Assembly: GCA_965230515.1 (NCBI GenBank)
Contig: OZ246007.1
Location: forward strand, 496,001-560,000
Origin: JAJFKB01 sp965230515
Lineage (GTDB): Bacteria; Pseudomonadota; Gammaproteobacteria; Pseudomonadales; IMCC2047
Direction of reading: 5' to 3'
Length of the DNA: 64,000 nucleotides
Part shown: piece after piece, positions 45,222-55,378 of the stretch
How positions within the stretch are numbered: position 1 is the first letter of the stretch
How the letters are laid out: each line of letters starts with the position of its first letter
Position numbers and translations under genes: made by a program
Notes under the pieces: model-generated
What the model saw: only the letters and a program-made list of their open reading frames with translations
Database searches by the model: none
What the model was told of the DNA's origin: nothing

Positions 45222-47562
45222 TGCTTTCTAACAGCTTTCGAGCTTCATCCTGCTGCTCGTCGCTACCTTCCTCCAATACTTCATTGAGGATATCCTGTGC
45301 GGCATCCTTATCAGCCATTTCGATATACGCCCTGGCCAGATCAAGCTTGGTGGTCGCCTCATCCGCATCACCGAGGAAATCCAGATCATCCGAATCTTCC
45401 TCTTGATCACTTCCATCGCTATCGGCTAGCGCTTCGGCCTGCTCTTGCGCAGACTGGTCCAGTTCCATCTCATCCAACGTAAATTCCAGCTCATCATCAT
45501 CGCCTGGAGTGAACTCATCCGGGCTGTCAGCCAGCTCATCATCAAAATCATTCAGACTGGGCAGGTTTTGATCAACATCTTCCAGAGGATTCGATGCTTC
45601 CTGTGCCGATTGTGGAAATTCTTCCACAGGCTCTGCTGAAGCAGGCTCACTCATTTTAACCTTAAACCCTTCAAGAGTAGCCAGCGCCTGCTCATCACCC
45701 TCACTTTCAATGGCCGCTTTCTGTTCCGCCAAGCCTTCCAGATTTCCAGTGGCAGCATATACTTCAGCCAGTTTTAAGCGCAATTGAATTGATTCAGGAT
45801 GGCGCATGACGACCGGCTCAAGCATTTCCAACGCTCTTTCATGACGGCCATAGGCAATATAGATATCCGCCTCTTCAGATAACTTGTCGATATCCGTATC
45901 CAGCTCAGGCAACTCAAAGTCGTCCATATCATCAGCTTCAGCCTGCTCTGAATCGTCTGATTTCGCAGCGGCCTCGGCTATCGCCAGTTCCTGATCAAGT
46001 TCTTCTTCCAGATCTTTAGGTAATTGAACATCAGACTCAGCTTTATTCAATACCGTTTTCAAATCATCGGGATAATCCGACTCGGCATTTTTACGTCGAG
46101 ACAAGGCCCCAAGTATTACCAGGCCAACCAGCACGGCAAGAATTGCCAGCCCGATATACATCGGACTTCCGGTCAGTGTATCCAGCCAACTTTTCTCTTC
46201 AGTCACCTTCACCGGCTTACTTGCCGCACTCTTCTCCGGCGTTTCTTTCAAAGCTGCCGGTTGTACCGCACCATCCGTACTCTCTGCAATACTGCCAAGC
46301 GCTTGCTGCCCCTCTTCTTGAGTAACAGAGACATCAGCGTTGTTTTCAGCTCCAGCCTGCAACATTGCCAACTGCTGATCTTTCAGGTTCAGCAATTTTT
46401 TCAGGCTCTCGACCTGCTCTTCCAGCGCTTTGACATTAGCAGAAACATCAGCATTCGTTTCGCCACCCCGTTCACCAGCCTCGGCAGCCAGATCCTGGTT
46501 GATGACGGAAGACGCATTGTCTTCATCATCCGAATATGATTCATCCTGCAGTGCATCGATTGAGGCACCTGAAGCTGCCACTTCGTCCTCAGTATCAAGT
46601 GATGCTTCCTGAACGTCATCAGTCAGCAACTTAAGCTGGCCGGCAGACTCCACATCCGCTGTTTCCTGATCGCTCAGATCTGATGTTTCCGGCTCCTCCT
46701 CGATCTGCTCAGACAGCATTTCATCTTCCTGTCTGGCATCGATAGGCCGACTATTTCTCCATTCATCTTCCTGGCGTTGTGTCTCAACAAAAGCCTCTGC
46801 CGTACTGAACGATCTGATTTTGTCGGCACTTGGGATTTTTAGGACCTGACCTGCTTTGAGCAGATTGATATTGTTTCTTATAAAGGCGTGCGGGTTGTCT
46901 TTCTGAATTGCCAGCATTGTCTGGCTAATACTAACTTCCCTGCTGGGGCGGTTATCACGAGCTATCCCCCACAGGGTATCGTTCTTTTTTACTGCAACAG
47001 TAACCCCCTCACTTTTCGCCTGGCCACTATCGAAAGTCCTGTCCGTTGACGGAACTTGCTGTGTCACTTCTCTGCGCTCTGTGCGCTCGCTTGTTTGTTT
47101 ACCGCTGTCAGGAGGTGTTGTTGCCGCTTTGTTAACGCTGACTGCCGGTGTTTCAGAAAAAATAGGCGGATCAATCAAGACCGTGTATTCACGCAGAATA
47201 CGACCACTTGGCCAATGCAGTTCTACCAGAAAATTCAGGAAAGGCTCGCGAACAATTTTATCGCTGGTCAGTCTGATATAAGCATCACCATTTTCCAGGC
47301 GCACATCAAACTTGAGATTAGTCAAAAAGAATACACGCTCAACGCCCGCTCTGGCAAAATCCTGATGACTCGCCAGGTTAGGAAGTATTTCATTTTTCGA
47401 CAGTTCACCAACGTTCAACAGCTTAATCTCGGCATCGAACTTTTCGTTCAATGCCGAGTTGAGTTTGAGTTCACCCAAACCCAAAGCCATTGCGAAGTTA
47501 CTGACTAAGCCGGCGCTGACCATGAGCATCGCCGTTGCTAGTTTGCGCATCATATGTGCCAT
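45214..47562 (-). CDS. fimV: FimV, polar/type IV pilus assembly hub protein
   Basis: The product has 782 residues: signal peptide, an N-terminal FimV domain (LGELKLNSALNEKFDAEIKLLNV, about 29-51), a LysM domain (188-245, NDTLWGIARDN ... LLKAGQVLKIPS), an acidic linker, a coiled coil (ANVKALEEQVESLKKLLNLKDQQLAMLQ), one membrane helix (YIGLAILAVLVGLVILGALS), and a cytoplasmic TPR/FimV C-domain ending ARKLLESIA. It organises the cell pole and type IV pili in Pseudomonas. The acidic cytoplasmic part (about 500-720) is very Asp/Glu-rich. Length is shorter than the 919 residues of P. aeruginosa FimV. Confidence 0.95.
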   Translation of the reverse strand: MAHMMRKLATAMLMVSAGLVSNFAMALGLGELKLNSALNEKFDAEIKLLNVGELSKNEILPNLASHQDFARAGVERVFFLTNLKFDVRLENGDAYIRLTSDKIVREPFLNFLVELHWPSGRILREYTVLIDPPIFSETPAVSVNKAATTPPDSGKQTSERTERREVTQQVPSTDRTFDSGQAKSEGVTVAVKKNDTLWGIARDNRPSREVSISQTMLAIQKDNPHAFIRNNINLLKAGQVLKIPSADKIRSFSTAEAFVETQRQEDEWRNSRPIDARQEDEMLSEQIEEEPETSDLSDQETADVESAGQLKLLTDDVQEASLDTEDEVAASGASIDALQDESYSDDEDNASSVINQDLAAEAGERGGETNADVSANVKALEEQVESLKKLLNLKDQQLAMLQAGAENNADVSVTQEEGQQALGSIAESTDGAVQPAALKETPEKSAASKPVKVTEEKSWLDTLTGSPMYIGLAILAVLVGLVILGALSRRKNAESDYPDDLKTVLNKAESDVQLPKDLEEELDQELAIAEAAAKSDDSEQAEADDMDDFELPELDTDIDKLSEEADIYIAYGRHERALEMLEPVVMRHPESIQLRLKLAEVYAATGNLEGLAEQKAAIESEGDEQALATLEGFKVKMSEPASAEPVEEFPQSAQEASNPLEDVDQNLPSLNDFDDELADSPDEFTPGDDDELEFTLDEMELDQSAQEQAEALADSDGSDQEEDSDDLDFLGDADEATTKLDLARAYIEMADKDAAQDILNEVLEEGSDEQQDEARKLLESIA

Positions 47563-47635
47563 CCCTTGTTTGAAGGTATCAATATACAGTAATTCCGCAT
47601 TCGTGGAATCCCTTACCTATCCCTATTAACCCTTT

Positions 47636-47658
47636 TAAAACCAGCTTGCTATAGCTGG
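47636..47658 (-). terminator. Rho-independent terminator after asd
   Basis: On the minus strand CCAGC-tatagcaa-GCTGG is followed by TTTT. It lies between the end of asd and the start of fimV. Confidence 0.7.
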
Positions 47659-47712
47659 ATTTACGGTTAATGGAAAGCTTAGTCCAATTAAGGCAGAGTT
47701 CCAGTAATTCGC

Positions 47713-48735
47713 TTACAATTTATCGGCGATCAGTTTCTCGGCAATTTGAACACTATTGAGCGCCGCGCCTTTGCGCACATTATCGGCCACTACCCATAAA
47801 TTCAAACCATTGGGGTGTGAGATATCTTCACGCACCCTTCCCACGTAAACCGGGTCCTGGCCCGCCGATTCAGTCACCGCAGTAGGGTAACCACCATCCA
47901 CCTGCTCATCCATCAGCTCAATGCCGTCAGCATCGCGCATCAATTCATGCACCTTAGCGACAGAGATCTTCTCCCTGGTCTCTATGTGAACGGCCTCAGA
48001 GTGACCATAAAAAACAGGTATACGAACACAGGTCGGGTTGACGGTTATGCTGTCATCACCAAAGATCTTCTTGGTTTCCCAAACCATTTTCATCTCTTCC
48101 TTGGTATAGCCATTTTCCATGAACACATCAATCTGTGGCAGCGCGTTAAAGGCAATCTGCTTGGGGTAAACCTTGGACTCGACAGGCTGAGCGTTGAGTA
48201 ACTTGGCCGTTTGGCCCGCCAACTCCTCAATCGCGTCCTTACCGGTACCTGATACGGCCTGATAGGTTGCTACGTTTATGCGCTCTATGCCAACAGCGTC
48301 ATAAATAGGTTTCAACGCAACCAGCATCTGAATAGTCGAGCAGTTCGGATTGGCAATAATGTTACGATTGGCATACTGATCGAGCGCTTCCGGATTAACT
48401 TCTGGCACGACCAAAGGAATATCATCGTCATAACGAAAATGGGAGGTGTTATCAATGACAACGCAGCCAGCAGCAGCCGCTTTGGGTGCAAACTCTGCTG
48501 AAATGCTGCCACCGGCAGAAAACAGCCCAATCTGAACCTGCGAAAAATCAAAATCCGCCAGATCCTGAATTTTATAGGTTTTCCCTTTAAATACAATGGT
48601 CTTTCCTGCTGACCGACTACTTGCCAGGGGGTACAAATTAGCCACAGGAAAATCCCGTTGCTCCAATATTTCCATCATCGCTTCGCCGACCGCTCCTGTT
48701 GCGCCGACGACAGCCACATCGTAGTACTTCGCCAT
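47713..48735 (-). CDS. asd: Aspartate-semialdehyde dehydrogenase
   Basis: The product has 340 residues. The NADP loop is GATGAVGE, and the catalytic Cys132 lies in NPNCSTIQ. The enzyme reduces aspartyl phosphate to aspartate semialdehyde, feeding lysine, threonine and methionine. Position between leuB and fimV follows the Pseudomonas order. Confidence 0.97.
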   Translation of the reverse strand: MAKYYDVAVVGATGAVGEAMMEILEQRDFPVANLYPLASSRSAGKTIVFKGKTYKIQDLADFDFSQVQIGLFSAGGSISAEFAPKAAAAGCVVIDNTSHFRYDDDIPLVVPEVNPEALDQYANRNIIANPNCSTIQMLVALKPIYDAVGIERINVATYQAVSGTGKDAIEELAGQTAKLLNAQPVESKVYPKQIAFNALPQIDVFMENGYTKEEMKMVWETKKIFGDDSITVNPTCVRIPVFYGHSEAVHIETREKISVAKVHELMRDADGIELMDEQVDGGYPTAVTESAGQDPVYVGRVREDISHPNGLNLWVVADNVRKGAALNSVQIAEKLIADKL

Positions 48736-48761
48736 ATAATCTACTGCCTATAAAAATAGAA

Positions 48762-48789
48762 GCCGGGCGGCGAAAATTCGCTACCCGGC
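48762..48789 (-). terminator. Terminator after leuB
   Basis: On the minus strand the stem GCCGGG...CCCGGC has an inner GCGAA/TTCGC pairing and is followed by TTCTATTTTT. It ends the leuCDB transcript before asd. Confidence 0.7.
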
Positions 48790-48855
48790 GTATTTAACAA
48801 CCGTGGTTAATTTTAGAGCAAAACGAACTGATAATTAAAGTGTTTTACAAAACTT

Positions 48856-49932
48856 TTACGATAAAGCTGCAACCACTGCGTCACCCATCTCGGCAGTGCT
48901 TACCGGCGTCTCCGATTCAGTCGCTATATCAGCAGTTCTTAAACCATCGTTCAACACTTTCTGTACCGCCTGTTCAATCGCTTCAGCGACCTCCGCCCTG
49001 GCAAAGGTGTAGCGATACATCATGGCTACCGAGAGAATCGTAGCCAACGGGTTGGCAATGCCCTGCCCTGCGATATCTGGCGCTGTACCATGGATAGGTT
49101 CATACATACCACGATTTTCGCTATTCAGGGACGCAGAAGGCAGCATACCGATCGATCCGGTCAGCATAGCCGCGACGTCAGACAGGATATCGCCAAACAT
49201 ATTCCCGGTGAGCACCACATCAAACTGTTTGGGCGCCCTGACCAGCTGCATCGCCGCGTTATCAACGTACATGTGCGTCAACTCGACATCCGGGTACTGC
49301 CTGGCAATCTCCGATACCACTTCCCGCCATAACACGGTAACTTCAAGCACATTTGCCTTATCCACGGAGCATAGACGCTTGTTTCGCTTTTGCGCAGCCT
49401 GAAAAGCAATATGTGCAATTCTGCTAATTTCACTTTCAGAGTACACATAGGAATTAAAACCCTCACGCTCGCCATTATCCAGCGTACGAACTCCTCGCGG
49501 CTGACCAAAGTAAATACCACCAGTGAGTTCACGAACAATTAATATGTCCAGATTGGATACCAACTCCGGTTTCAGGGAGCTCGCCTGTGCTAATTGCGGA
49601 TAAAGAATGGCTGGCCTAAAATTGGCAAACAGATCCAGTTCGGAGCGCAGCCCAAGCAGTCCTTTTTCGGGTCTTAGCGTACCATCCACGCCCGACCACT
49701 TGGGACCACCGACTGCACCCAGCAATATAGCGTCTGCTTTTCGAGCCGCGGCCATTGTCTCATCCGGCAAGGGCGTACCCAAAGCATCGTAGGCAGAACC
49801 ACCGATCAGTCCCTCATCAACTTCAATATCCAGCGCAAATTTGCTAATAACCGCTGACAATACCTTGAGCGCCTCATCTACGATTTCCGGACCGATTCCA
49901 TCACCTTTCAAAACTAGAATTTTATTTGTCAT
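48856..49932 (-). CDS. leuB: 3-isopropylmalate dehydrogenase
   Basis: The product has 358 residues from ATG 49932; a GTG-type start 12 bp upstream is less likely. Motifs: GDGIGPEIVDEA, RELTGGIYFGQPRG, and the late MYEPIHGTAPDIAGQGIANPLA. It oxidises and decarboxylates 3-isopropylmalate in leucine synthesis. Third gene of leuCDB. Confidence 0.98.
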   Translation of the reverse strand: MTNKILVLKGDGIGPEIVDEALKVLSAVISKFALDIEVDEGLIGGSAYDALGTPLPDETMAAARKADAILLGAVGGPKWSGVDGTLRPEKGLLGLRSELDLFANFRPAILYPQLAQASSLKPELVSNLDILIVRELTGGIYFGQPRGVRTLDNGEREGFNSYVYSESEISRIAHIAFQAAQKRNKRLCSVDKANVLEVTVLWREVVSEIARQYPDVELTHMYVDNAAMQLVRAPKQFDVVLTGNMFGDILSDVAAMLTGSIGMLPSASLNSENRGMYEPIHGTAPDIAGQGIANPLATILSVAMMYRYTFARAEVAEAIEQAVQKVLNDGLRTADIATESETPVSTAEMGDAVVAALS

Positions 49933-49965
49933 TTCACTTACCAATCATATACTTATAAATTTTAA

Positions 49966-50613
49966 TTAATTTGTTACATTAAATAACCATGAAGAGGTTT
50001 CCGCCCGCTTACTCTCATAACTCTGAATCGCTTCTGCGTCTTCCAGCGTAAGACCGATATCATCCAAACCATTCAACAAGCAGTGCTTACGAAAGGGGTC
50101 TACTGTGAACGGGTATACATCACCTGTCGGGCTGGTAACAGTTTGCTGCTCCAGATCAATGGTCAGACTGTAGCCTTCTTCACCACTCACCTCCGCATGC
50201 AATTTCTCTACAATATCTTTTTCTAAAACAATGGGTAACAACCCGTTCTTAAAACTATTGTTGAAAAATATATCAGCGAAGCTGGGGGCAATGACTGTAC
50301 GAATTCCATATTCCAATATCGCCCACGGCGCATGCTCACGGCTTGAGCCACAACCAAAATTATCCTGAGCCAAAAGCACACTGGCACCCTGATAGCGCGG
50401 CTGATTCAACTCAAATGTTTTATTGAGCGGTCTAGTGCTGCAATCCTGTCCAGGTGCACCTTCGTCCAGGTAACGCCACTCATCAAATAAATTTGGCCCA
50501 AATCCGGTACGTTTGATCGATTTCAAAAACTGCTTTGGAATTATCTGATCAGTATCGATATTGGCACGATTGATCGGCAAAACCAAACCGGTATATTTAG
50601 TAAACTTTTTCAT
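49966..50613 (-). CDS. leuD: 3-isopropylmalate dehydratase small subunit
   Basis: The product has 215 residues from ATG 50613. Motifs: NIDTDQIIPKQFLK and NFGCGSSREHAPWA. It forms the isomerase with LeuC. It lies just after leuC in the operon. Confidence 0.98.
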   Translation of the reverse strand: MKKFTKYTGLVLPINRANIDTDQIIPKQFLKSIKRTGFGPNLFDEWRYLDEGAPGQDCSTRPLNKTFELNQPRYQGASVLLAQDNFGCGSSREHAPWAILEYGIRTVIAPSFADIFFNNSFKNGLLPIVLEKDIVEKLHAEVSGEEGYSLTIDLEQQTVTSPTGDVYPFTVDPFRKHCLLNGLDDIGLTLEDAEAIQSYESKRAETSSWLFNVTN

Positions 50614-50625
50614 AGCCCGCAATCC

Positions 50626-52038
50626 TTAAACCTGAGAGATATCGACGAAATGACCAGCGATAGCTGCCGCTGCCGCCATCGCGGGACTAACCAGATGGGT
50701 TCGTCCACCCGTCCCCTGCCGTCCTTCGAAATTCCTGTTAGAGGTCGAAGCACAGTGTTCCCCGGACCCAAGTTTGTCAGCATTCATCGCCAGGCACATG
50801 GAACAACCCGGATCACGCCACTCAAAACCCGCATCAACAAAGATCTTATCCAGACCTTCCTGCTCCGCCTGCTGCTTAACCAACCCGGACCCCGGCACGA
50901 CCAATGCCTGCTTAACACTGTCAGCCACCTGCTTACCTTTGATAATGGCAGCAGCCTCTCGAACATCTTCGATTCTTGAGTTCGTACAGGACCCGATAAA
51001 AACACGATCCACATATATATCAGTAATCGCCTGGCCCGGCTTGAGCCCCATATACTGAAGCGCTCGCTGATAGCCCTCCTGCTTGACCGGGTCAGGCTCC
51101 TGTGCAGGATCAGGTGTACAGGCATCTACCGGCAACACCATTTCCGGCGAAGTCCCCCAGGTTACCTGCGGTTTTATATCATCAGCATGCAATTCAACAA
51201 CCTGATCAAATTCTGCATCATCATCGCTGACAAGGCCCCGCCAATTGTCGACCGCCAGATTCCACTGCTCCTCAGTTGGTGCAAAGGGACGGCCCTTAAT
51301 GTAATCGATGGTAGTATCATCTACCGCCACCATGCCTGCACGGGCACCGGCTTCAATGGCCATATTACAGACTGTCATTCTCCCTTCCATGCTCAGCTCT
51401 CGTATCACCTCACCGGCAAACTCAATCGCAAAACCGGTACCACCCGCTGTGCCAATTTTACCAATAATTGCAAGCACCACATCCTTTGCACCTACGCCGG
51501 GCTTAAGCGTGCCATCAACGCGGACCAGCATATTTTTCATTTTGTTTTGAATCAGGCACTGTGTTGCCAACACATGCTCGACCTCTGAGGTACCTATACC
51601 GTGCGCCAGGCAACCAAAAGCGCCATGCGTTGCCGTATGGGAATCACCACACACAATGGTCATGCCCGGCAGCGTGGCACCCTGCTCCGGGCCAACGACA
51701 TGCACGATGCCTTGCCGTGGATCCTGAATTTTAAATTCCGGAATGCCAAATTCATCACAATTTTGATCCAGAGTGGTGACCTGAATTTTTGATACCGGGT
51801 CCTCAATGCCCTCTATACCCCTTTCACGCTCAGTGGTCGGGACATTATGGTCAGGCGTGGCCAGGTTAGCGTCGATGCGCCAGGGCTTTCTACCTGCCAA
51901 CCGCAACCCTTCAAATGCCTGCGGGGAGGTCACTTCGTGTATAAAATGTCGATCAATATAGATGAGTGCAGTCCCGTCATCTCTCTGTTTAACAAGATGA
52001 TCCTGCCACAATTTGTCATAAAGCGTTTGGCCCGCCAT
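50626..52038 (-). CDS. leuC: 3-isopropylmalate dehydratase large subunit
   Basis: The product has 470 residues. 4Fe-4S cluster cysteines are visible in IGSCTNSR and DPGCSMCLAMN; GDSHTATHGAFGCLAHGIGTSEVEH is also conserved. First gene of leuCDB, divergent from the LysR regulator. Confidence 0.98.
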   Translation of the reverse strand: MAGQTLYDKLWQDHLVKQRDDGTALIYIDRHFIHEVTSPQAFEGLRLAGRKPWRIDANLATPDHNVPTTERERGIEGIEDPVSKIQVTTLDQNCDEFGIPEFKIQDPRQGIVHVVGPEQGATLPGMTIVCGDSHTATHGAFGCLAHGIGTSEVEHVLATQCLIQNKMKNMLVRVDGTLKPGVGAKDVVLAIIGKIGTAGGTGFAIEFAGEVIRELSMEGRMTVCNMAIEAGARAGMVAVDDTTIDYIKGRPFAPTEEQWNLAVDNWRGLVSDDDAEFDQVVELHADDIKPQVTWGTSPEMVLPVDACTPDPAQEPDPVKQEGYQRALQYMGLKPGQAITDIYVDRVFIGSCTNSRIEDVREAAAIIKGKQVADSVKQALVVPGSGLVKQQAEQEGLDKIFVDAGFEWRDPGCSMCLAMNADKLGSGEHCASTSNRNFEGRQGTGGRTHLVSPAMAAAAAIAGHFVDISQV

Positions 52039-52206
52039 AGCTGATACTCCCGCTGCTTTCGCCTGGCAATTACCAAGCGATCATTTTTTACGTTCAAAGT
52101 ACTTCTAATTATCTGCCGGGCTATGCTACATTTGAACAACGGATAAAACAAATTCATATTTATTATAGTTTTGATTCCTTTTTGGAATCTGAAAACAGAG
52201 CACACA

Positions 52207-53115
52207 ATGGACATACCCGCATTAAAAGCTTTTGTAGCAGTAGCAAACACACGCTCATTTTCAAAAGCGGCGGAACAGCTGCATCTGACCCAGCCCGCGA
52301 TCAGCAAACGTGTAGCGCTACTGGAAGCACAAATGGGTGTACGCCTGATTGATCGAATTGGTCGGCAGATACTGCTCACCGAAGCAGGGACCGTACTGCT
52401 GCCTCGAGCGACCGCATTAATTGCAGATTTTGAAGATACACGCAGGAGCATGAGTAATCTGTCCGGCGAGGTTTCCGGTACGCTGCATCTCGGCATCAGC
52501 CACCATCTGGGACTGCACCGCCTTCCTCCTCTGCTCAAGACCTTTACTGAACATTTTCCTGCAGTTGCACTGGATATCGAATTCCTGGGCTCAGAGATTG
52601 CCTACCAGCGGGTACAGGCCGGCTCCCTTGAAATGGCAATGACCACTTTGTCGGAGGATCAGGTAGAAAAGGTCAAAGCTCATAAAGTATGGAATGATCC
52701 CATGCATTTCGTGATTGCCCTTACCCATCCGTTGGCGACCAAAGTACAACTCACCCTTTCTGACCTGGCCCAGCACGGGGCTATTCTACCTGAATTAAAC
52801 ACTTTTACCGGAACCATGACCAAGGCACTGTTTGATAAAAACAATCTGCCATTAAAGGTCACTATGAACACCAATTATCTGGAAACCATAAAAATGATGG
52901 TATCCATAGGACTTGGTTGGAGCGTACTACCGGAAACACTGATCGAACCGCCATTACAAAAGATAAAGGTGGATTCCCTGACAATCACTCGCTCACTTGG
53001 CGCCATTTACCATCAGGAAAGGACACTTTCAAACGCCGCGAGCGCTTTCCTGAAACTGGTGGGTTCTGAACCAGATAAAAGCGACCAGAAAGCCGAGCAT
53101 ACAGATCAGCGATGA
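52207..53115 (+). CDS. LysR family regulator, divergent from leuC
   Basis: The product has 302 residues from ATG 52207. The N-terminal HTH (MDIPALKAFVAVANTRSFSKAAEQLHLTQPAISKRVALLEAQMGVRL) is typical and is followed by a substrate-binding domain. LysR genes divergent from leuC occur in Pseudomonas at the same place, so control of leuCDB is plausible but not shown. The last 87 bases overlap the end of the opposite-strand MFS gene. Confidence 0.93.
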   Translation: MDIPALKAFVAVANTRSFSKAAEQLHLTQPAISKRVALLEAQMGVRLIDRIGRQILLTEAGTVLLPRATALIADFEDTRRSMSNLSGEVSGTLHLGISHHLGLHRLPPLLKTFTEHFPAVALDIEFLGSEIAYQRVQAGSLEMAMTTLSEDQVEKVKAHKVWNDPMHFVIALTHPLATKVQLTLSDLAQHGAILPELNTFTGTMTKALFDKNNLPLKVTMNTNYLETIKMMVSIGLGWSVLPETLIEPPLQKIKVDSLTITRSLGAIYHQERTLSNAASAFLKLVGSEPDKSDQKAEHTDQR

Positions 53116-54222
53116 CAGGGTATAGGTCAAAGTCGCTCCCGCAAACGACCAAAGGTAACCGCTAAATACGGCACCCACTGCAGCTCCTGCGCCGAAACTT
53201 GAGGAGCTATAGATCGCTTGACCCTGACCGTCATGCCCGCCCGCAAAAAACCGGTGTACCACTTCAATTGCTGAAGCATGCAATGTACCAAAACTAAAAG
53301 CGTGCAGGCATTGCGCAACAAACAACAACGCTAAAGAGCCGGAGCCATAGCCGATCAACAGCCACCTACATGCTGACAACAGGAGGCTAACCAGCATAAT
53401 TTGCCGCAAACTGAAGCGTTTCATAATGCGATGCATATAGAGAAAAACAACTATTTCAGCGACAACACCAAGCGCCCAAAGCTGACCAATCAGGGTGCGG
53501 CTATAGCCAAAACTCTCCAGATGAAGACTGAAAAACACATAATAGGGCCCATGGGCCAACTGCAACAAAAAAGACACAAAAAAGAATGCGATAACTGCGG
53601 GTTGCTTCAATATCGCCATCAATCCCTGCGTCTGTTCGTGAGTGACGCGCACCGGCCGCTCTCGAACTCCCAGCGTGGAAAGCCAGATCATAAACATGAA
53701 AAAAGCAATGATATGTGGCAAATACTTGATCGGCAACAGATCAAAAAACAAACCCAACACTGCAACCGCAAAGATAAACCCGACCGACCCCCACAACCTG
53801 ATATGGCTGTAAGTACTTCTTTTATCGACGATATAGCCCAGAGTGATCACCTCAAACTGGGCCAAAATGGCATTCCAAAAAAAGCTGTAGCAGAAAATTA
53901 CAACCGCTACCCAGAAGAAGCCGCGCGCAAAAAAAATGCCGCAAAAAAAGAGAAAGCCAAATGCAGCACCTAAACGTATGACAAAGATACGCTGCTCTGT
54001 GCTGTCCGCCAGCCATCCCCATAGATTAGGTGCCACGATTCGCGTGCAGGTCAATACCGCTGTTAACCAGCCGATATCCATTGCCGTAAAACCCAGATCT
54101 TTAAGATACAGGCTCCAGTAGGGCAACATTGCACCCAGCGCCGCAAAATAGAAAAAATAGAAATGCGACAAACGCCAATAGGGCACGGCCTGCCCTTCGG
54201 CGGAGACACCTGATGAGTTCAT
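53029..54222 (-). CDS. MFS transporter, HcaT-like
   Basis: The product has 397 residues with 12 membrane helices. The start VPYWRLSHFYFFYFAALGAMLPYWSLYLKDLGFTAMDIGWL is typical of the HcaT/NHS-like MFS group (putative 3-phenylpropionate or nucleoside carriers). It lies 3 bp upstream of aroC, as in Pseudomonas. The 3' end overlaps LysR in antisense by 87 bp. Confidence 0.9.
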   Translation of the reverse strand: MNSSGVSAEGQAVPYWRLSHFYFFYFAALGAMLPYWSLYLKDLGFTAMDIGWLTAVLTCTRIVAPNLWGWLADSTEQRIFVIRLGAAFGFLFFCGIFFARGFFWVAVVIFCYSFFWNAILAQFEVITLGYIVDKRSTYSHIRLWGSVGFIFAVAVLGLFFDLLPIKYLPHIIAFFMFMIWLSTLGVRERPVRVTHEQTQGLMAILKQPAVIAFFFVSFLLQLAHGPYYVFFSLHLESFGYSRTLIGQLWALGVVAEIVVFLYMHRIMKRFSLRQIMLVSLLLSACRWLLIGYGSGSLALLFVAQCLHAFSFGTLHASAIEVVHRFFAGGHDGQGQAIYSSSSFGAGAAVGAVFSGYLWSFAGATLTYTLSSLICMLGFLVAFIWFRTHQFQESARGV

Positions 54223-54225
54223 TAT

Positions 54226-55329
54226 CTAATTATCGGTCGACCCAGGGATAACCGGGGCACCCGGCTCAACCTCAAAATTCTGACCACGATGACGCAACAG
54301 ATGATCCAGCAACACGATTGCCAACATCGCTTCGGCGATTGGAGTACCACGAATACCGACACAGGGGTCATGCCGGCCTTTGGTGACTACCTCCACCGGG
54401 TCGCCCTGTATATTGATAGTTTTTCCGGGTATGAGAATGCTCGAGGTTGGCTTCAGCGCGATATGAGCAACGATATCCTGTCCGGTGGATATACCACCCA
54501 GCACACCACCGGCATTGTTGGATAGAAACCCTTCAGGAGTCAATTCGTCACGATGCTCTGTACCTTTTTGCTCGACACAGTCAAATCCGGCACCCAGTTC
54601 CACACCTTTAACCGCATTAATACTCATTAGGGCATGGGCTATGTCTGCATCCAACCGGTCAAATACGGGCTCACCCAATCCTGGAGGCAGTCCTGATGCG
54701 GTCACGGTAATTCTCGCACCCACCGAATTTCCTTCTTTGCGTAGCGCATCCATATACTCCTCTAATGGTTTGATCTGGTCGGCATCCGGACAGAAGAACG
54801 GGTTGGTCTCAACCAGATCCCAGTCAACTTTGGATACACGAATTGGCCCTAGCTGTGAAAGATAACCACGCACCTTCACACCCATCTTCTCCGCCAGGTA
54901 TTTCTTGGCAATTGCGCCAGCCGCAACACGCATGGCTGTCTCTCTGGCAGACGCCCTGCCACCACCGCGGTAATCCCGAAAACCATATTTCTGAGTATAG
55001 GTGTAGTCGGCATGACCCGGACGGAAACGATCCATAATCTGCGAATAATCCTTGGAGCGCTGATCGGTATTCTCGATCATCAGCCCTATTGACGTACCCG
55101 TGGTTCTGCCCTCAAACACGCCGGACAGAATTTTCACCTCATCAGCTTCCCGTCTCTGTGTGGTAAACCGCGAAGTACCGGGCTTTCTTCGATCAAGATC
55201 TCTCTGCAAATCTGTTTCGCTAATCTCAAGACCGGGCGGGCAGCCATCAACAATACACCCCAGAGCAGGCCCGTGGCTCTCGCCAAAGCTTGTTACCGTA
55301 AAGATTTTTCCAATCGTGTTCCCAGACAT
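54226..55329 (-). CDS. aroC: Chorismate synthase
   Basis: The product has 367 residues. Motifs: TSFGESHGPALGCIVDGCPPG, RPGHADYTY, and GGRASARETAMRVAAGA. It makes chorismate from EPSP with reduced FMN. It lies between prmB and the MFS gene. Confidence 0.98.
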   Translation of the reverse strand: MSGNTIGKIFTVTSFGESHGPALGCIVDGCPPGLEISETDLQRDLDRRKPGTSRFTTQRREADEVKILSGVFEGRTTGTSIGLMIENTDQRSKDYSQIMDRFRPGHADYTYTQKYGFRDYRGGGRASARETAMRVAAGAIAKKYLAEKMGVKVRGYLSQLGPIRVSKVDWDLVETNPFFCPDADQIKPLEEYMDALRKEGNSVGARITVTASGLPPGLGEPVFDRLDADIAHALMSINAVKGVELGAGFDCVEQKGTEHRDELTPEGFLSNNAGGVLGGISTGQDIVAHIALKPTSSILIPGKTINIQGDPVEVVTKGRHDPCVGIRGTPIAEAMLAIVLLDHLLRHRGQNFEVEPGAPVIPGSTDN

Positions 55330-55378
55330 TGTGTAATAGTCACCTAAAAATAAACGAATTAATCATGTTTGACGCAAT

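Noticed and set aside
46024..46539. Plus-strand frame of 171 codons opposite fimV
   Set aside because: It is a shadow of the acidic, low-complexity part of fimV.
51930..52538. Minus-strand frame of 202 codons over leuC start and lysR
   Set aside because: It is Arg/Ser/Cys-rich and lies opposite the LysR HTH; both flanking genes are well supported.
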